Positions 5,535-13,643 are shown, numbered from the stretch's first letter. The stretch: 24,830 bases of DNA from JAIRTY01 sp050257395 (GCA_050257395.1 JBLMWU010000071.1:1-24830); one strand, 5' to 3'. Made by a program: numbers and translations. Notes: generated by a model from the sequence alone, not told the origin.

Positions 5535-7457
5535 ATGAGACGCACACCGCTACTCCGGAGATGGGCCACCCGCGGCGGCCTGGCCGCGATAACGGCCATC
5601 ACGCTGGCCACAGGCATGCAGGCAGCCGCGACCGGCGCCCAGGCCGCGGTGACCACCGCCAGCGTGCACCATCCCCCGGCCGTGACCAACCCCTACTCAC
5701 CCGCCTATCACCACTCGTACCGAGTCGGTGTTGTGCCGACCATTCCGCGGCTAGCCAAGATGCGCCAGTGGGCGCACAGCCACCCCGGCGCCGTCGCAGC
5801 GGCATCCGCCAATGACCTGAATTACGGCGGCGGGATCGACGGGATCGGCGTGACTACCGGCAAGGAAAAGGTGTACCTGGTCTTCTACGGCTCCCAGTGG
5901 GGCACCCAGGGCACCAACAGCAGCGGCGATGTCACCCTGTCCGGCGACCCGTCGGGTGAGGCGCCGCGGCTGCAGGAGTTCTTCAAGGGGCTTGGCACCG
6001 GCAGCGAGCTGTGGTCCGGCGTCATGACCCAGTACTGCGACGGCGTCACCGCCGGCTCGCAGTCCTGCCCGGCGAGCAACACCGCGCACGTCGCCTACCC
6101 GACCGGCGGCGCGCTGGCCGGCGTCTGGGTGGACGAGAGCGCGTCATCCCCCAGCTCCGCGACCGGCCATCAGCTGGGCGTCGAGGCGGTCAACGCGGCC
6201 GCCCACTTCGGCAACACCACCGCCGCGGCCAACCGGGACGCCCAATACGTCGTCCTGTCCCCGACCGGGACCAACCCGGACGGCTGGCTGACCAACGGGT
6301 TCTGCGCCTGGCACGACTACAACGGCGACAGCACCCTGTCCGGCGGCGCGGTCAGCTCCCCCTACGGCGACATCGCCTTCACCAACTTCCCCTACGTCAC
6401 CGACCAGGGCGCGTCCTGCGGCGCGAACTTCGTCAACTCCGGGTCTGCCGGCACCGACGACGGCGTCACCATCGTGGAAGGCCACGAGTACGCCGAGACC
6501 GTCACCGACCAGAACCCGGCGGGCGGCTGGACCGACTCCTCCGGCGCCGAGAACGGCGACAAGTGCGCCTGGATCACCCCCGGCACCAGCGGCGGCTCCT
6601 TCAACCTGTCCCTGACCACCGGCAGCTACGCGGTGCAGACCACCTGGGCCAACGACGGCTCCGGCGGCGCCGGGGCCTGTGAGGGCAGCCACGCCATCGT
6701 CAGCAACGGCGGCGGCAGCGGCAACACCGTGACGGTCACCAACCCGGGCAGCCAGTCCGGCACCGTCGGCACCGCCGCCAGCCTGCAGATCAGCGCGAGC
6801 GACTCGGCCTCCGGGCAGACGCTCACCTACAGCGCCAGCGGCCTGCCCGCCGGGCTGTCCATCAACTCCTCCACCGGCCTGATCTCCGGCACCCCGACCA
6901 CGGCTGGCACCTACAGCGTCACCGTGACCGCCACCGACACCACCAGCGCCAGCGGCTCGGCCAGCTTCACCTGGACCATCGGCGGCAGCGGCGGCTGCAC
7001 CGTGCAGCAGCTGCTGGGCAACCCCGGATTCGAGACCGGCGCAGCCGCGCCGTGGACCTCGACCGCGGGCGTCATCAACGCCAACGGCGCCGGTGAGACC
7101 GCCCACAGCGGCTCGTGGTACGCCTGGCTGGACGGCTACGGTTCCACCCACACCGACACCCTGTCCCAGGCCGTCACCATCCCCAGCGGGTGCACCCACA
7201 CGACGTTCAGCTTCTGGCTGCACATCGACACCGCTGAGACGACCACCACCACCCAGTTCGACAAGCTGACCATCACGGCCAACGGCACGACCCTGGCCAC
7301 GTTCTCCAACCTCAACCACGCCAGCGGCTACACCCAGCACACGTACTCGCTGTCCGGCTTCGCTGGCAGCAGCGTGACCATCAAGTTCACCGGCACCGAA
7401 GACAGCTCGCTGCAGACCTCGTTCGTCGTTGACGACACGGCGGTCACCACCGGCTGA
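5535..7457 (+). CDS. Secreted array protein P4: HExxE core, Ig-like domain and jelly-roll-like module (640 aa)
   Basis: Largest complete member. ATG 5535 is set by TGGAGGC at 5523-5529 and by the signal peptide that begins MRRTPLLRRW and ends near GAQAA (about residue 38). The frame stays open upstream to 5316, but that stretch covers the promoter and leader. Residues 52-68 hold NPYSPAYHHSYRVGVVP. The core (to about 388) carries VYLVFYGSQWG, QYCDG, FCAWHDYNGD, GASCGANF and VEGHEYAETVTDQNP (H317, E318, E321), then ENGDKCAW. Residues 397-485 are an Ig-like He_PIG-type domain nearly colinear with that of P1. After a GGSGG linker, residues 488-640 form the jelly-roll-like module shared with P0; its C488 and C553 could form a disulfide. 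The accessory domains suggest attachment to a polymer or cell surface (inference). The enzymatic activity is unknown. Confidence 0.9.
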   Translation: MRRTPLLRRWATRGGLAAITAITLATGMQAAATGAQAAVTTASVHHPPAVTNPYSPAYHHSYRVGVVPTIPRLAKMRQWAHSHPGAVAAASANDLNYGGGIDGIGVTTGKEKVYLVFYGSQWGTQGTNSSGDVTLSGDPSGEAPRLQEFFKGLGTGSELWSGVMTQYCDGVTAGSQSCPASNTAHVAYPTGGALAGVWVDESASSPSSATGHQLGVEAVNAAAHFGNTTAAANRDAQYVVLSPTGTNPDGWLTNGFCAWHDYNGDSTLSGGAVSSPYGDIAFTNFPYVTDQGASCGANFVNSGSAGTDDGVTIVEGHEYAETVTDQNPAGGWTDSSGAENGDKCAWITPGTSGGSFNLSLTTGSYAVQTTWANDGSGGAGACEGSHAIVSNGGGSGNTVTVTNPGSQSGTVGTAASLQISASDSASGQTLTYSASGLPAGLSINSSTGLISGTPTTAGTYSVTVTATDTTSASGSASFTWTIGGSGGCTVQQLLGNPGFETGAAAPWTSTAGVINANGAGETAHSGSWYAWLDGYGSTHTDTLSQAVTIPSGCTHTTFSFWLHIDTAETTTTTQFDKLTITANGTTLATFSNLNHASGYTQHTYSLSGFAGSSVTIKFTGTEDSSLQTSFVVDDTAVTTG

Positions 7458-7481
7458 CCTGTCACCGCCCGTGCAGGGCAC

Positions 7482-7513
7482 TGGTGGCCCGCGCCGGCCG
7501 GCGCGGGCCACCA
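7482..7513 (+). terminator. 32-bp perfect palindrome after P4
   Basis: TGGTGGCCCGCGCCGG followed directly by its reverse complement, 25 nt after the P4 stop. As RNA it forms a 14-bp stem with a 4-nt loop. It closes the secreted-protein array. Confidence 0.85.
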
Positions 7514-7526
7514 CCCATGCCGGCGC

Positions 7527-7557
7527 CTACTCCGGCGGTAGTACTCCCGGCGAGTAC
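7527..7557. promoter_or_regulatory. Two adjacent inverted repeats upstream of the MMPL gene (candidate operator)
   Basis: CTACTCCGGCGGTAG (7527-7541) overlaps by one base GTACTCCCGGCGAGTAC (7541-7557), whose 6-bp arms GTACTC/GAGTAC are perfect. Both read TACTCC-GGCG-GTA in outline, so they look like two binding sites for one dimeric regulator about 100 bp before the exporter start. No clear -10/-35 pair was recognised between them and the gene. Confidence 0.5.
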
Positions 7558-7654
7558 CCCGCGCCGGCAGGTGCCTCCCTGCGCAGGACGATCGGGCGGG
7601 CCGTTCTCGCGAGCATCGGAAGCGTTAACCGCTCCTAGCTCGTGGGAGATCCCG

Positions 7655-9859
7655 ATGTCACACGCATCCGCTGCCCGGCCGGCCGGGCCCGGCCCGATCG
7701 GCTGGGCCGGCCGCACCTGCTACCGCCACCGCTGGCTCACCCTGCTCGTCTGGCTCGCCGGGGTGGCCTGCCTGATCACCCTGTGGACCCGGTTCGGCGC
7801 GCCCGCCCAGGACAACTTCGCCGGCGGCGACCCCGGCCAGGCTCTGCTGAACCAGCATTTCCACCAGGCCTCCGGCGACACGCTCACGCTCGCCATCAGG
7901 TCCACCGCCCCGGTGACCAGCCCTGCGGTGCGCAGCCAGGTGACGGCCGCGCTCGCGCCGTTCGCGCACGCGGCGCACGTCACCTCGGTGGCCAGCCCTT
8001 ACCAGGCGCCCGGGCAAATCTCCCGCAGCGGGCACATCGCGTTCGCCCGGATCCAGTTCGGCGTGCCCGGCGCGAAGATCAGCAACACCGAGGCGCTGGC
8101 GCTGATGCACGACACAAGGGCCGCGTCCGGGCACGGCGTCACGTTCAGCCTCGGCGGCGACGTGGTTGACCTGGCCGAGACCCCCTACGGCGGCCCGACC
8201 GAGGGGATCGGCGTGCTGGCCGCCGCGGTAGTGCTGCTCATCGCGTTCGGCTCGCTGCTGGCCATGGGCCTGCCGATTCTCACCGCCCTGCTCGGCATCG
8301 GCGCCGGGATGTCGCTGATCGCGCTGCTCGGCCACCTCATCCCGGCCCCGTCGTTCTCCCCGATCATCGCCGCCATGATCGGGCTGGGGGTTGGCGTGGA
8401 CTACGCCCTGTTCATCGTCACCCGGTTCCGCGAAGGGCTGCGGGCCGGCCGGACCCCGGAGGATGCGGTCGTCACCGCGATGCGCACCGCCGGGCGGACC
8501 GTGCTGATCGCCGGCGCCACCGTGGTCATCGGCATGCTGGGCCTGCTGGTGCTGCGCGAGTCCCTGCTCAACGGGGTCGCGGTGGCCGCCGGCGCGACCG
8601 TGGCCATGGTGCTGCTCGGCTCGCTGACCCTGCTGCCAGCGCTGCTGGGCTTCACCGGCAGCCGGCTGGCCAGGCCGTCCCGGATCAGGCTGCCGCGCTG
8701 GCTGGGCGGCCAGCGCCGGGGCGGCGGCGCACGCCCGGCCGCGGAGCGGTGGGCCGGCGTCATCCAGCGCCGCCCGCTGGCCGCCGCGCTGCTGTCGGCC
8801 GGCATCATCCTGGCCCTGGCCGCACCCGCGCTCGGCATGAAGCTGAACATGCCGGACGAGTCCAGCCAGGCCCGCGGCAGCATGGGCTACGCCAGCTACC
8901 AGACCATGGCGCAGGGCTTCGGCCCGGGCTTCAGCGCCCCGCTGATCGTCGCGGCCAGCCTGCCCTCGCCGGGCGCCAGCACCGCCCGGCTGGCGGACGC
9001 GATCCGGTCCACCGCTGGCGTGGCCGACGTCACCCCGGCGGTGGTCAGCCGGGACGGGCACGCCGCCATGCTCATCGCCTACCCCACCACCAGCGAGCAG
9101 AACACCGCCACCAACGACCTGGTCAGCAAGCTGCGCGGCCAGGTGCTCCCGCGGGCGACCGCCGGCACCGGTATCCGCGCCTACCTCACCGGCCCGAACG
9201 CGGGCGGGGTGGCCTTCGCGAACCTGGTCTCCCAGCGGCTGCCCTGGCTGATCGGGGTGGTGGTGGCGCTGTCGGTGCTGCTGCTGCTGGTGATGTTCCG
9301 GTCGGTGGTGCTGGCGGTCAAGGCGGCGGCGATGAACCTGCTGTCGATCTCCGCGGCCTATGGCGTGCTGGTCGCCGTCGTGCAGCACGGCTGGCTCCGG
9401 CAGGTGTTCGGCTTCCCCGAGACCATGCCGGTCACCACCTGGGTGCCGATGTTCCTGTTCGTGATCCTGTTCGGGCTGTCCATGGACTACGAGGTGTTCC
9501 TGCTCTCGCGGGTCCGGGAGGAGTACGACCGCACCGGTGACAACGCGGCCTCGGTCGCCCGCGGCCTGGCCCGTACCGCCCGGGTGATCACCGCGGCCGC
9601 GGCGATCATGGTGGTGGTGTTCCTGTCCTTCGTGCTCGGCGCGAACGTGGCGGTCAAGCAGATCGGCCTCGGCCTGGCGGTGGCGGTGCTGATCGACGCC
9701 ACCCTGGTCCGGATGGTGCTGGTCCCGGCCGTCATGGAACTGCTGGGCAAGGCGAACTGGTGGCTGCCCGGGCCGCTGGCCCGCATCCTCCCCCCGGCCT
9801 CCCCCAGCGAGGACGAGTCCCCGGTCCCGGCGCCGGTCGCCGTCCCCGCCCGGGACTGA
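7655..9859 (+). CDS. MMPL/RND-family membrane transporter (734 aa)
   Basis: Proton-driven integral membrane exporter of the MMPL group, whose members move lipids, antibiotics or other hydrophobic molecules (family knowledge; substrate unknown here). ATG 7655 has GGGAG at 7644-7648. The length is typical for short actinobacterial MMPL proteins. The layout is the usual duplicated one: TM1 (about 27-45), an extracytoplasmic loop (46-185), TM2-6 (186-335), a cytoplasmic linker with many Arg residues (338-370), TM7 (374-394), a second loop (395-530), then TM8-12 (531-697). The paired TM motifs GVGVDYALFIVTRFREG (D249-Y250) and GLSMDYEVFLLSRVREE (D611-Y612) carry the Asp-Tyr pairs used in proton relay. 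The C-terminus is a short Pro-rich tail. It appears monocistronic, between the palindrome at 7482 and the terminator at 9892. The upstream inverted repeats at 7527-7557 suggest specific control, but no regulator lies next to it. Confidence 0.93.
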   Translation: MSHASAARPAGPGPIGWAGRTCYRHRWLTLLVWLAGVACLITLWTRFGAPAQDNFAGGDPGQALLNQHFHQASGDTLTLAIRSTAPVTSPAVRSQVTAALAPFAHAAHVTSVASPYQAPGQISRSGHIAFARIQFGVPGAKISNTEALALMHDTRAASGHGVTFSLGGDVVDLAETPYGGPTEGIGVLAAAVVLLIAFGSLLAMGLPILTALLGIGAGMSLIALLGHLIPAPSFSPIIAAMIGLGVGVDYALFIVTRFREGLRAGRTPEDAVVTAMRTAGRTVLIAGATVVIGMLGLLVLRESLLNGVAVAAGATVAMVLLGSLTLLPALLGFTGSRLARPSRIRLPRWLGGQRRGGGARPAAERWAGVIQRRPLAAALLSAGIILALAAPALGMKLNMPDESSQARGSMGYASYQTMAQGFGPGFSAPLIVAASLPSPGASTARLADAIRSTAGVADVTPAVVSRDGHAAMLIAYPTTSEQNTATNDLVSKLRGQVLPRATAGTGIRAYLTGPNAGGVAFANLVSQRLPWLIGVVVALSVLLLLVMFRSVVLAVKAAAMNLLSISAAYGVLVAVVQHGWLRQVFGFPETMPVTTWVPMFLFVILFGLSMDYEVFLLSRVREEYDRTGDNAASVARGLARTARVITAAAAIMVVVFLSFVLGANVAVKQIGLGLAVAVLIDATLVRMVLVPAVMELLGKANWWLPGPLARILPPASPSEDESPVPAPVAVPARD

Positions 9860-9891
9860 CGGCCGCCCGGCCGGGGCCTCCTGCGGGAGGA

Positions 9892-9929
9892 GCGCCCGGC
9901 GCCGCTGAACCCGCCGCGGCGCCGGGCGC
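9892..9929 (+). terminator. Terminator hairpin after the MMPL gene
   Basis: Perfect 14-bp stem GCGCCCGGCGCCGC (9892-9905) and complement (9916-9929) with a 10-nt loop, followed by ACTTATGT. Confidence 0.8.
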
Positions 9930-9985
9930 ACTTATGTCCGCAAAGGCCCGATACTGGTGGGACTGCAGTTCCGATGGGAGGGGCC

Positions 9986-11038
9986 ATGGCACGGCTCGGC
10001 GGGATGTACGGCCCGGACGCCACGTTCCTGGGCGTGCCCAGGGCCGACCTGGCTGAGCCCGGCTCGTGGGCGGGGACCGACGTCCTGGTCATCGGCGCCC
10101 CGTTCGACGGCGGGACCTCGCACCGGCCGGGCGCCCGGTTCGGCCCGCAGGCGATCCGCTTCACCGACTACCTGCCGCACGACGCCTCCCGGCCGCACCT
10201 CGCGCTGGGCGTGGATCCCCTGGTGGACCTGCGGGTCGCCGACGCCGGCGACGTGGAGATGCCGTCCGGCGACACCGAGCTGTCGCTGCGCCGCCTGGAA
10301 GACGCGGTGCACCAGGCCTGCCAGGGCGGCGCGGTGCCGGTCATCCTCGGCGGCGACCACACCATCGCGCTGCCGGACGCCACCGGGGTGGCCCGGCACG
10401 TGGGCTGGGGCCGCCTGTCCGTCATCCACTTCGACGCGCACGCCGACACCGGCGACACCCAGTTCGGCTCCCTGCACGGGCACGGCACCCCGATGCGGCG
10501 GCTGATCGAGTCCGGCGCGGTCCGCGGCGACCGGTTCCTGCAGCTCGGGCTGCGCGGCTACTGGCCCGAGCCGGAGACTCTGGACTGGATGGCGGAGCAG
10601 GGCATGCGCAGCTACGAGATGACCGAGCTCGTGGCGCGGGGCCTGACCGAGTGCCTGACCGAGGCGTTCACCATCGCCACCACCGACTGCGACGGAGTTT
10701 TCCTGTCGGTGGACGTGGACGTGGTGGACCCGGGCATGGCGCCGGGCACCGGCACCCCGGAGCCGGGCGGCCTGACCGCCCGGCAGCTGCTCGACGCGGT
10801 CCGGCGGATCGCCATGGAACTGCCGCTGGCCGGGGTGGACGTGGTGGAGGTGGCGCCGCCCTACGACCACGCCGAGGTCACCGCGATGCTGGCCGGCCGG
10901 GTGGTGCTGGAGGCGCTGTCCGGGCTGGCCTGGCAGCGCCGCAAGGCCGCCGGGCTGCCGGTGCGCGAGCCCGCCGATCCGCTGCTGGCGGGCCGCCGGC
11001 CCGGCGCTGGCCAGATCCGGGGTGAGCAGCAGGCATAG
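9986..11038 (+). CDS. speB: Agmatinase-type ureohydrolase (350 aa)
   Basis: Binuclear Mn enzyme of the arginase/agmatinase/formiminoglutamase family, which cleaves a guanidino group to urea; agmatine to putrescine is the most likely reaction. All metal-binding signatures are intact: GGDHT (D124, H125), FDAHADT (D150, H152, D154) and SVDVDVVDPG (D243, D245, D248). GHGTPMRR (165-172) corresponds to the agmatinase substrate loop, and DVVEVAPPYDHAEVTA is typical of agmatinases. Guanidinobutyrase or another guanidino-acid hydrolase cannot be excluded. The start is uncertain: ATG 9986 has GGAGG at 9977-9981 just upstream, while in-frame ATG 9974 would add four residues. The LysR gene starts 51 bp downstream on the same strand and may control it. 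A polyamine-type ABC transporter and aminotransferase lie about 10 kb to the right, giving a loose metabolic link. Confidence 0.88.
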   Translation: MARLGGMYGPDATFLGVPRADLAEPGSWAGTDVLVIGAPFDGGTSHRPGARFGPQAIRFTDYLPHDASRPHLALGVDPLVDLRVADAGDVEMPSGDTELSLRRLEDAVHQACQGGAVPVILGGDHTIALPDATGVARHVGWGRLSVIHFDAHADTGDTQFGSLHGHGTPMRRLIESGAVRGDRFLQLGLRGYWPEPETLDWMAEQGMRSYEMTELVARGLTECLTEAFTIATTDCDGVFLSVDVDVVDPGMAPGTGTPEPGGLTARQLLDAVRRIAMELPLAGVDVVEVAPPYDHAEVTAMLAGRVVLEALSGLAWQRRKAAGLPVREPADPLLAGRRPGAGQIRGEQQA

Positions 11039-11077
11039 GCCCGCCAGCTGGCACCGGGGCGGGACATCGAGGCGATC

Positions 11078-11083
11078 TATGCT
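11078..11083 (+). promoter_or_regulatory. -10 box for a probable leaderless LysR transcript
   Basis: TATGCT ends 6 nt before the ATG at 11090, so the transcript would begin at or next to the A of the start codon. No Shine-Dalgarno is visible, and no good -35 box was found. Confidence 0.45.
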
Positions 11084-11089
11084 TGCCTC

Positions 11090-12028
11090 ATGCTGGACGT
11101 GACCAGGCTCCGGGTCCTGGTCGCGGTGGCCCGGCACGGATCAGTGACCGCCGCGGCCCGGTCGCTGAACTACGCCCAGCCATCGGTCAGCCACCACCTG
11201 GCCCGGCTGGAGGCCGAGACCGGCACCCAGCTCACCCGGCGTTCCGGCCGCGGCGTCCGGCTCACCGAGGCCGGGTGGCTGCTGGCCGAGCGGGCCGAGG
11301 AGATCCTCGGCCGGCTGGAGGCCGCCGAGACCGAGCTGGCCGCCCAGGTCGGGCAGCGCGCGCAGCGGGTCCGGCTCGCCGCGTTCCCTTCCGCGCTGGC
11401 GACCATCGGCGCGGCCGCCGCGGCCCGCCTGCGGGCCGAGCATCCCGGCACCGAGCTGCTGCTCACCCAGGCGGAGCCCGCCGAAGCGGTGCACATGCTG
11501 CGGGCCGGCGCGGCGGATGTGGCGCTGGCCTGCCGGTACCTGCAGGGCGGCGAGATCGTGTATGAGCCCGGCGACACCGGCGACGGGGTCCGGTGCCACC
11601 TCCTGCTCGCCGAGCCGGTGCTGCTGGTGACCAGCGCGGCCGGGCCGGCCCCGGGCGGCGCCGGCCCGGCGGGGCGGCCGGTCCCTGGGCGGCATCCGCT
11701 GGCCCCGCTCGCCCGCTCTTCCTGGATCGCCGGCTGCGAGGACAGCCGGGGCTACCTGGACTGGGTGTGCGAGCAGGCCGGGTTCACCCCGCGGGTCGCG
11801 GTCACCACCAGCGACCACGTGGCTGCGCAGGCGCTGGTCGCGGCGGGGCTGGGCGCGGCCGTCCTGCCCGAGCTGGCCCTGCGGGCCGCCCGCCATCCCG
11901 GGGTGCACACCGAGCCGCTGCCCGGTGCCAGCCGTCAGGTGCTGGCACTCACCTACGGCGAGCCGCCGGAACCGCCGGCGGTGGCCGCCCTGCTCGGCGT
12001 GCTCCGCCCGGCCGCGCCGGCCGGCTGA
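11090..12028 (+). CDS. LysR-family transcriptional regulator (312 aa)
   Basis: DNA-binding regulator. Residues 1-60 form the winged helix-turn-helix (LRVLVAVARHGSVTAAARSLNYAQPSVSHHLARLE...TGTQLTRRSGRGVRLTEAG). A linker helix follows, and the rest (about 90-300) is the effector-binding domain of the periplasmic-binding-protein fold. Its motif AAQALVAAGLGAAVLPELAL is typical of the C-terminal half. A Gly/Pro-rich insert occurs near residues 183-200. The start at 11090 has no ribosome site but lies 7 nt after TATGCT, fitting leaderless expression. It follows the ureohydrolase gene by 51 bp in the same direction and may regulate it (inference from position); the effector is unknown. Its TGA abuts the stop codon of the convergent acyl-CoA synthetase with no base between them. 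Confidence 0.92.
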   Translation: MLDVTRLRVLVAVARHGSVTAAARSLNYAQPSVSHHLARLEAETGTQLTRRSGRGVRLTEAGWLLAERAEEILGRLEAAETELAAQVGQRAQRVRLAAFPSALATIGAAAAARLRAEHPGTELLLTQAEPAEAVHMLRAGAADVALACRYLQGGEIVYEPGDTGDGVRCHLLLAEPVLLVTSAAGPAPGGAGPAGRPVPGRHPLAPLARSSWIAGCEDSRGYLDWVCEQAGFTPRVAVTTSDHVAAQALVAAGLGAAVLPELALRAARHPGVHTEPLPGASRQVLALTYGEPPEPPAVAALLGVLRPAAPAG

Positions 12029-13576
12029 TCAGATGGCCGCCTCGCGGCCCTGCCAGTACGGGTCGCGCAGCCGCCGCTTGAGCAGCTTGCCGCTGGGGTC
12101 ACGGGGCAGCTCGTCCGCGAAATCGATGGACCGCGGCCACTTCATCCGGGCCAGCCGGCCGTCCAGCGAGGCCAGGATGTCCGCGGCCAGTTCCGGGGTG
12201 CCGGCCACCCCCTCGGCCGGCTGCACCACGGCCTTGACCGACTCGCCCCAGTCGTCATCCGGGATGCCGAACACGGCCACGTCCGCGACCTGCGGGTGCA
12301 TGATGATCTCGGCTTCGATCTCCGCCGGGTAGATGTTCGCGCCGCCGGAGATGATCATGTCCGACTTGCGGTCGCACAGGAACAGGAACCCGCCCGCGTC
12401 CAGGTACCCGATGTCCCCGACCGTGAAGAACCCGTCCAGCCAGGCCGCCTTGGTCTTGTCCGGGTCGTCCTTGTACTCGAACTCGGTCAGCATCATCTTC
12501 ATGTAGACGGTGCCGGGCACCCCGGGCGGGCAGTCCCGGTGCTCCTCGTCCAGGATGCGGACCTCGCTGATCGGCCACGGCTTGCCCACGGTGCCCGGGC
12601 GGGCCAGCCAGTCCTCCGGGGTGACGATGGTGCCGCCGCCCTCGGTGGCCGCGTAGTACTCGTACACGCACGGGCCCCACCAGTCCAGCATCGCCCGCTT
12701 GATCCCGGGCGGGCAGGGCGCCGCGGCGTGGATCAGCCAGCGCATGGACGACAGGTCGTAGCGGCGCCGGGTCTCCTCCGGCAGGTCCAGCATCCGCTTG
12801 AACTGGGTCGGCACCATGTGCGAGTTGGTGACCCGGTACCGGTCCACCAGCGCCAGCGCCTGCTCGGAATCCCACGAGTCCATGTACACGAGGGTGTGGC
12901 CCATGTGAATGGCCGCGCCGCCGAACACGGTCACCGCCGTGTGGTAGTTCGGCGACGTCACCAGGTGCGCGTTCGGCTGCCCGGCGGTGATGCCGAAGAA
13001 CTGCGGCAGCACCGTGCCCAGTTCCGCCGCGTCGTCCGGGTCCACCCCGGACAGCGGCCGGCGCACCCCCTTGGGCCGGCCGGTGGTGCCCGAGGTGTAG
13101 TGCATGGTCGCGCCCGCGGTCCGGTCCGCCGGCAGGTCCGTGGGCTGGCCCGCCAGCAGCTCCGCCACCGGGCGGAACCCGGGCACGCTGCCGTAGCTGA
13201 ACCGCGCCCCGGCCGGCACCCCGGCCTCGTCGGCGGCGGCCGCGCCCGCCTCGGCGAACCGCTCGTGCACGAAGAACGCCTTGGCTTCGCAGTCACGGAC
13301 GATGTAGGCGATCTCCGGCGCGGTGTAGTGCCAGTTGATCGGGGTGAAGTACCAGCCTGCCTGCAGCACGGCGAGGTAGATCTCCAGCGGCGCGGCACCA
13401 TTCGGGACCACCCCCGCGATGCCGTCACCGGGCTGCAGGCCCAGCTCACGCAGCCCGTGGACGAGCTGGTTCACCCGGGCGAGCAGGTCGCCGGCGGAGT
13501 GCTCGGTCCCGTCCGGGTCGATCGCCGCCACCCAGCCCGGGTCGCCGAGCGCCCGCTGCCAGAAACCGAGCCCCAT
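12029..13576 (-). CDS. Acyl-CoA synthetase, AMP-binding (ANL) family (515 aa)
   Basis: Activates a carboxylic acid by adenylation and then thioesterification to CoA. The start is the ATG at 13576, preceded on this strand by AAAGGAGG, a near-ideal ribosome site; the frame continues upstream without support. Domains in order: N-terminal acyl-binding part, the AMP-binding P-loop YTSGTTGRPKG (160-170), the A5-type motif YEYYAATEGGG (305-315), the A7/A8 region TVGDIGYLDAGGFLFLCDRKSDMIISGGANIYPAEIE (385-421) and the A10 catalytic lysine in PSGKLLKRR (K497). The sequence resembles the FadD-type fatty-acid or steroid-side-chain ligases common in actinobacteria; the chain substrate cannot be read from sequence. 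It converges on the LysR gene. A TnpB gene lies only 67 bp upstream on the same strand, so its promoter is either in this short gap or within the mobile element. Confidence 0.93.
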   Translation of the reverse strand: MGLGFWQRALGDPGWVAAIDPDGTEHSAGDLLARVNQLVHGLRELGLQPGDGIAGVVPNGAAPLEIYLAVLQAGWYFTPINWHYTAPEIAYIVRDCEAKAFFVHERFAEAGAAAADEAGVPAGARFSYGSVPGFRPVAELLAGQPTDLPADRTAGATMHYTSGTTGRPKGVRRPLSGVDPDDAAELGTVLPQFFGITAGQPNAHLVTSPNYHTAVTVFGGAAIHMGHTLVYMDSWDSEQALALVDRYRVTNSHMVPTQFKRMLDLPEETRRRYDLSSMRWLIHAAAPCPPGIKRAMLDWWGPCVYEYYAATEGGGTIVTPEDWLARPGTVGKPWPISEVRILDEEHRDCPPGVPGTVYMKMMLTEFEYKDDPDKTKAAWLDGFFTVGDIGYLDAGGFLFLCDRKSDMIISGGANIYPAEIEAEIIMHPQVADVAVFGIPDDDWGESVKAVVQPAEGVAGTPELAADILASLDGRLARMKWPRSIDFADELPRDPSGKLLKRRLRDPYWQGREAAI

Positions 13577-13588
13577 GATGCCTCCTTT

Positions 13589-13625
13589 GGCACGACCTGT
13601 CGGGGCACAGGCTAGTGCACGTGCC
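13589..13625. other. Nested inverted repeats between the acyl-CoA synthetase and tnpB
   Basis: GGCACG (13589-13594) pairs with CGTGCC (13620-13625). Inside it CCTGT (13596-13600) pairs with ACAGG (13607-13611). This is the 5' leader region of the synthetase and also the presumed right end of the TnpB element, so it may be a leader hairpin, an operator or part of a TnpB guide-RNA scaffold. No convincing -35/-10 pair was recognised. Confidence 0.35.
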
Positions 13626-13643
13626 GGTAAGTACACAGAACTC

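Noticed and set aside
6144..7514. Long minus-strand frame opposite P4, with similar frames opposite P1, P2 and P3
   Set aside because: Composition is Gly/Ala/Val/Arg-rich and repeats only because the sense genes are paralogs. There is no start signal and no known domain.
7658..9931. Open frame of about 750 codons on the minus strand opposite the MMPL gene
   Set aside because: It is a GC-skew shadow: low-complexity Arg/Gly/His/Gln-rich translation, no ribosome site, no recognisable motif, and it runs exactly against a clear transporter.
10066..11025. Second plus-strand frame within the ureohydrolase gene
   Set aside because: Arg/Gly-rich frame-shifted reading of a gene whose own frame carries every metal-binding motif.
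12296..13615. Plus-strand frame of about 440 codons opposite the acyl-CoA synthetase
   Set aside because: Val/Arg/His-rich shadow translation; the minus-strand gene has all ANL motifs and a perfect ribosome site.
13618..13623. CACGTG hexamer as a regulatory box
   Set aside because: A 6-bp palindrome is too common at this GC content to support a claim alone.
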